A DNA stretch of 9,268 bases. It comes from JBBDMC01 sp964441935. Lineage in GTDB: Bacteria > Pseudomonadota > Alphaproteobacteria > Rhizobiales > Kaistiaceae. The notes below the pieces were generated by a model. That model was not told the origin of the DNA, searched no databases, and saw only the letters and a program-made list of their open reading frames with translations. The DNA is taken from assembly GCA_964441935.1 (NCBI GenBank), contig CAYTXI010000099.1, positions 1 to 9,268 on the forward strand, given 5' to 3'. The translations under genes were made by a program, and so were the position numbers. Shown here one piece after another: positions 6,393 to 9,268 of the stretch (the stretch's first letter is position 1; every line of letters starts with the position of its first letter).

Positions 6393-6610
6393 GACGGTGG
6401 GGACTCGCTCGCGTCGCGGCCGCTGCAGCCGAGCCTTCCCAGCGGCGGGCACTTCATATCACGACCGCGGGGGCAGATTTCAAGCACAACCGGACGACGA
6501 GCTTGGTTAGCCAAACCCTAATCCCGGAGCGTAAGGCGGATTGCGACCGCGCGGCGGTGGCATTACCTTGCGCCGGGGCAGGAGCGCACGCGGCGGGGAA
6601 ACGCGAACAC
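6393..6610. promoter_or_regulatory. Divergent intergenic region between hydrolase and hemolysin III genes
   Basis: At 218 bases this is the longest gap in the window. It should hold promoters for the minus-strand hydrolase and for the plus-strand hemolysin III gene, possibly also for the suf genes behind it. The only structure I can point to is an AT-richer stretch at 6501-6523 with overlapping dyads (see the separate entry). A weak GGGGAA (6595-6600) lies 10 bases before ATG 6611. I found no small gene, RNA or terminator here. Confidence 0.4.
6507..6521. promoter_or_regulatory. Possible operator: TTAG-N7-CTAA dyad
   Basis: TTAG (6507-6510) and CTAA (6518-6521) form an inverted repeat separated by 7 bases (CCAAACC). 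The spacing equals that of the outer arms of the iron control element bound by Irr in alphaproteobacteria (TTAGAA-N3-TTCTAA), but the inner AA/TT pairs are absent. GGTT/AACC at 6505-6517 overlaps it. It lies about 90 bases before the hemolysin III start and upstream of iron-sulfur genes, which makes an iron regulator plausible, but half-matches this short occur by chance. Confidence 0.2.
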
Positions 6611-7267
6611 ATGACAAAGACGGGCGAAAGGCAGCTGCGGCGACGCGAGATGGCGGCGGACGGCATCGTCCATGCGGTCGGACTCGCCGCTGCCATCGCT
6701 GGTTTGGGCGCGCTCCTCGCCTGGATCTCGGTTGGGAGCGAGGCGATCGCAGCCGTGCCCGTGTCGGTCTATGCCTTCGGGCTGATCGCCATGCTCGCCT
6801 GCTCGGCCACATACAACCTTGGCGTTCGCCTCCGCTCCCGCGAGCTCTGGCGCCGCCTCGACCACGCCGCCATTTTCGTCATGATCGCGGGCACCTACAC
6901 GCCATTCACGACGCTCGCGCTTTCCGGCTGGTGGGCAGTCGGGCTGACCGCGGCGGTGTGGTCGATCGCCGTTTTCGGCGTCGCGCTCAAGCTGTCGCGC
7001 CAGGCTGGGCGGTTCCCGGTCGTCTCTACGCTGCTCTACATCGCCTTCGGCTGGATCGGGGTGCTTGCCGCCGGTCCATTCTTGGCGAGCCTGACCGCGC
7101 CCGTGCTGGCGCTCCTGGTCGCCGGCGGAACCATCTACACCCTGGGGACCATCTTCCACGGCCTGCAGCAGATGCCCTACCAGCGGGCCGTGTGGCACGG
7201 TTTTGTCGTGACCGGCGCCGCTGTCCATTTCTCCGCTGTTTTCGGCATGATCGCCCACGCGGGTTGA
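6611..7267 (+). CDS. Hemolysin III / PAQR-family membrane protein
   Basis: A 218-residue inner-membrane protein with about seven hydrophobic segments (roughly 17-40, 44-66, 84-104, 106-126, 135-155, 157-179, 192-216). It carries the family's putative zinc-site residues: Ser65 in CSATYNL, Asp84-His85 in RRLDHAAIF, and His196 and His206 in VWHGFVVTGAAVHF. MIAGTYTPFTT (91-101) is a family hallmark. PAQR relatives include ceramidase-like receptors, and the bacterial members have no settled function; 'hemolysin' is a historical name. ATG 6611 is chosen because GERQLRRREMAADGIVHAVG is a normal N-terminus. The frame is open to 6503, but that stretch is not membrane-like. The gene ends 25 bases before the cysteine desulfurase on the same strand, so the two may share a transcript. 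Confidence 0.9.
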   Translation: MTKTGERQLRRREMAADGIVHAVGLAAAIAGLGALLAWISVGSEAIAAVPVSVYAFGLIAMLACSATYNLGVRLRSRELWRRLDHAAIFVMIAGTYTPFTTLALSGWWAVGLTAAVWSIAVFGVALKLSRQAGRFPVVSTLLYIAFGWIGVLAAGPFLASLTAPVLALLVAGGTIYTLGTIFHGLQQMPYQRAVWHGFVVTGAAVHFSAVFGMIAHAG

Positions 7268-7292
7268 CCGCGCCGAAATCCGCTTAGATCTC

Positions 7293-8471
7293 ATGCAGAT
7301 GTCAAAGAACGCCCGCCTCTATCTCGACTACAACGCCACGGCGCCCTTGAGGCCAGAGGCCCGTGCGGCCATGGTCGACGCGCTCGCCGCGGTCGGCAAC
7401 GCCTCCTCTGTCCACGCCGAGGGGCGCGCCGCGCACGCGCGGATCGAGACCGCGCGGGAGGAGGTCGCGCGGCTCGTCGGCGGCGATCCGAACGCCGTCA
7501 CCTTCGTCAGCGGCGGGACCGAGGGCAACAACACAGTACTGACGCCGGACTGGAGCCTTGGCGGCAAACCACACCGGACCGACATCCTTTTGGTCGGCGG
7601 CACCGAGCATCCCTCTGTGCGCTCGGGCGGGCGGTTCCCCGCCGATCGGTTGCAGACGGTCCCGGTCGACGGGGAAGGCATCGTCAGCCTGACGGCCCTG
7701 CGCGAGATGGCGATCGGCGCGGCCGAAGGCGGCCAACGCGCGCTGGTCTCCGTCATGCTCGCCAACAACGAGACCGGCGCCATCCAGCCGATCGCGGAGG
7801 TGGCGCGGATTGCGCACGAGGCCGGCGCCATCGTCCACACCGACGCGGTTCAGGCAGCCGGCAAGATCCCGGTCGACATCGCCACCCTCGGTGTCGATGT
7901 CCTTACCCTGTCGGCGCACAAGATCGGGGGTCCGCAAGGGGTGGGCGCCATCGTCAGGGCGAGCGAGGAGCTGACCTTCGCGCCGCTCCTCGCCGGCGGC
8001 GGCCAAGAGCGGCGCGTGCGCGCCGGCACAGAGAACGTCGCCGCAATCGCCGGATTCAGCGCCGCGGCGAAGGCGGCGCTCGCCGATCTCGACAAGGGGC
8101 CGACCTGGGCCGAGTGGCGCGACCGTGTTGTGGAGATCGTGTCGGAGAACCGAACGACGACCGTGTTCTCGGCTGGCGCGGAACGCCTGCCGCAGACCGT
8201 GTGCCTGGCGGTCGAGGGGCTCGCCGCCGAGACTCTGGTGATCGCCCTCGACCTCGAAGGCGTCGCTGTGTCGGCCGGCGCGGCCTGCTCGTCCGGAAAG
8301 GTGGCGCCCAGCCACGTGCTCGCGGCCATGGGCGTTCCGCCGGTCCTCGCCAAGTGCGCAATTCGGGTGAGTCTGGGGTGGCAATCGTCGGCAGATAGCT
8401 TAGATTCGTTCGCAATCGCCTGGCGGGCCGTGCTAAGTCACGTTGCCCCAGGGGAGATTCAGGCGGCCTGA
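7293..8471 (+). CDS. Cysteine desulfurase (NifS/IscS type)
   Basis: PLP enzyme that removes sulfur from L-cysteine, yielding alanine and a protein persulfide for Fe-S cluster assembly. The 392 residues match NifS/IscS. YLDYNATAPL (10-19) is the N-terminal signature. GGTEGNN (74-80), EHPSV with His106 over the PLP ring, NNETGAIQP (158-166), HTDAVQAAGK (182-191) and SAHKIGGPQG (207-216) with Lys210 as the Schiff-base lysine follow. The sulfur-accepting Cys332 lies in AGAACSSGK, the longer mobile loop of group I enzymes rather than the short SufS loop. The enzyme lies 54 bases before sufB and probably supplies that system. No Shine-Dalgarno precedes ATG 7293; a second ATG six bases later (7299) is an equal candidate and would give MSKNARLYLDY. 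The symbol is left blank because nifS, iscS and sufS are used inconsistently for this gene. Confidence 0.95.
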   Translation: MQMSKNARLYLDYNATAPLRPEARAAMVDALAAVGNASSVHAEGRAAHARIETAREEVARLVGGDPNAVTFVSGGTEGNNTVLTPDWSLGGKPHRTDILLVGGTEHPSVRSGGRFPADRLQTVPVDGEGIVSLTALREMAIGAAEGGQRALVSVMLANNETGAIQPIAEVARIAHEAGAIVHTDAVQAAGKIPVDIATLGVDVLTLSAHKIGGPQGVGAIVRASEELTFAPLLAGGGQERRVRAGTENVAAIAGFSAAAKAALADLDKGPTWAEWRDRVVEIVSENRTTTVFSAGAERLPQTVCLAVEGLAAETLVIALDLEGVAVSAGAACSSGKVAPSHVLAAMGVPPVLAKCAIRVSLGWQSSADSLDSFAIAWRAVLSHVAPGEIQAA

Positions 8472-8515
8472 GCAGCCGCTCTACTCAACCCGCGGTCCTT
8501 GAAACCGCTGTGGAT

Positions 8516-8519
8516 GGAG
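8516..8519 (+). promoter_or_regulatory. Ribosome binding site of sufB
   Basis: GGAG lies 6 bases before ATG 8526 and fixes the sufB start. About 8 bases further upstream a 5-bp inverted repeat (GCGGT 8492-8496 and ACCGC 8504-8508, 7-base loop) could form a small hairpin in the 54-base gap after the desulfurase gene; it is too weak to call a terminator. Confidence 0.6.
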
Positions 8520-8525
8520 TGAGGA

Positions 8526-9268
8526 ATGCCTGCCGTTCGCGAGACGGTCGATACCGTTCGCCGGATCGACGTCGACCAATACAAGTACGGATTTACCACG
8601 GACATCGAGGAGGAGAAGGCCGAGAAGGGCCTCTCCGAGGACACGATCCGTTTCATCTCGGCCAAGAAGGGCGAGCCGGAGTGGATGCTCGAATGGCGGC
8701 TTGCAGCCTACCGGCGCTGGCTGACGTTGACCGAGCCGACCTGGGCCAAGGTCAAGTACCCGAAGATCGACTTCAACGGCATCTATTACTACGCCGCGCC
8801 CAAACAGACGCCGGGCCCGAAGAGCCTCGACGAAGTCGATCCCGAGCTACTCGCCATGTACGACAAGCTTGGCGTGCCGCTGCGCGAGCGCGAGGTGCTG
8901 GCGGGTGTCGAGGGCGCACGGGTCGCGGTCGATGCCGTGTTCGACTCGGTCTCGGTGGTCACCACCTTCAAAGAGGAGCTCGCCAAGGCGGGCGTCATCT
9001 TCTGCTCGATCTCGGAGGCAATCCGCGAGCACCCTGAGATCGTCAAGAAGTACCTCGGCTCCGTCGTGCCGATCACCGACAATTTCTATGCGACGCTCAA
9101 CTCGGCAGTGTTCTCCGACGGCTCGTTCGTGTTCGTGCCGGAAGGCGTCAAGTGCCCGATGGAGCTCTCGACCTACTTCCGCATCAACGAGCGCAACACC
9201 GGCCAATTCGAGCGCACCCTGATCATCGCCGAGACGGGTGCTTACGTCTCGTATCTGGAAGGCTGCAC
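8526..9268 (+). CDS. sufB: SufB, Fe-S cluster assembly scaffold (5' part, cut by window edge)
   Basis: The frame stays open from ATG 8526 to the right edge: 247 complete codons, about half of the family's roughly 480-490 residues. SufB is the core of the cytoplasmic SufBC2D complex, where iron-sulfur clusters are built from sulfur supplied by a cysteine desulfurase. The N-terminus includes YKYGFTTDIEEEKAEKGLSE, KGEPEWMLEWRLAAYRRW and YPKIDFNGIYYYAAPK. The start of the beta-helix core follows with VVTTFKEELAKAGVIF, ATLNSAVFSDGSFVFVPEGV, KCPMELSTYFRINERNTGQF and VSYLEGC. This is highly typical of alphaproteobacterial SufB. The last visible Cys247 is in the conserved YLEGC segment thought to take part in sulfur or cluster handling. 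GGAG 6 bases upstream supports the start. sufC, sufD and sufS would be expected beyond the edge. Confidence 0.97.
   Translation, partial: MPAVRETVDTVRRIDVDQYKYGFTTDIEEEKAEKGLSEDTIRFISAKKGEPEWMLEWRLAAYRRWLTLTEPTWAKVKYPKIDFNGIYYYAAPKQTPGPKSLDEVDPELLAMYDKLGVPLREREVLAGVEGARVAVDAVFDSVSVVTTFKEELAKAGVIFCSISEAIREHPEIVKKYLGSVVPITDNFYATLNSAVFSDGSFVFVPEGVKCPMELSTYFRINERNTGQFERTLIIAETGAYVSYLEGC

Noticed and set aside
6503..6610. N-terminal extension of the hemolysin III protein from a TTG at 6503
   Set aside because: The added 36 residues are not hydrophobic and do not resemble family N-termini. They overlap the probable control region, and ATG 6611 gives a normal-length protein.
8492..8508. Inverted repeat GCGGT/ACCGC between the desulfurase gene and sufB as a terminator
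   Set aside because: The stem is only 5 bp with a 7-base loop and no T-run follows. Termination inside a suf operon would be unexpected.
8510..9037. Plus-strand open frame of 175 codons overlapping the start of sufB in another frame
   Set aside because: Its Arg/Gly-rich translation is out of frame with sufB, whose own frame is open to the window edge and matches SufB along its whole length.

Overview
The window is GC-rich chromosomal DNA with tightly packed genes, short intergenic gaps and strong Shine-Dalgarno sites at several genes. Gene content points to an alphaproteobacterium, probably Hyphomicrobiales (Rhizobiales) or a related order: an AsmA-like/DUF3971 gene beside tyrS, anmK divergent from tyrS, and a cysteine desulfurase directly before sufB. 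The order-level call is inference from recalled gene order. I see no tRNA, rRNA, CRISPR array, insertion sequence or phage gene, and no gene-free stretch longer than about 220 bases.

Layout. (1) 1-273: the C-terminal end of an AsmA-like envelope protein enters from the left edge. It converges, with a 4-base gap, on tyrS (tyrosyl-tRNA synthetase, minus strand, 278-1528). (2) An 86-base divergent control region separates tyrS from a plus-strand run: a small VOC-fold protein (1615-1959) and anmK (anhydro-N-acetylmuramic acid kinase, 1974-3068), whose Shine-Dalgarno overlaps the VOC stop codon. (3) 3153-5725: an LpxD-type N-acyltransferase, a non-housekeeping acyl carrier protein and a FabF/NodE-like ketosynthase whose GTG start overlaps the ACP stop codon. 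This looks like a dedicated acyl-chain module for an envelope lipid and is the most interesting part of the window. (4) A minus-strand alpha/beta hydrolase (5739-6392) converges on the ketosynthase. (5) A 218-base divergent intergenic region, then a hemolysin III/PAQR-family membrane protein (6611-7267), a cysteine desulfurase (7293-8471) and the first half of sufB (8526 to the right edge), the start of a SUF iron-sulfur cluster assembly operon.

How the genes fit together: the left half handles cell-wall recycling (AnmK returns anhydro-MurNAc to the amino-sugar pool) and translation (TyrS). The middle handles N-acylation of an amino-sugar lipid precursor with a chain that may be built on its own carrier protein. 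The right end mobilises sulfur from cysteine (desulfurase) for cluster assembly on the SufB scaffold. No single clearly novel system is visible. The acyltransferase-ACP-ketosynthase module and the regulatory arrangement ahead of the suf genes are the parts worth checking.
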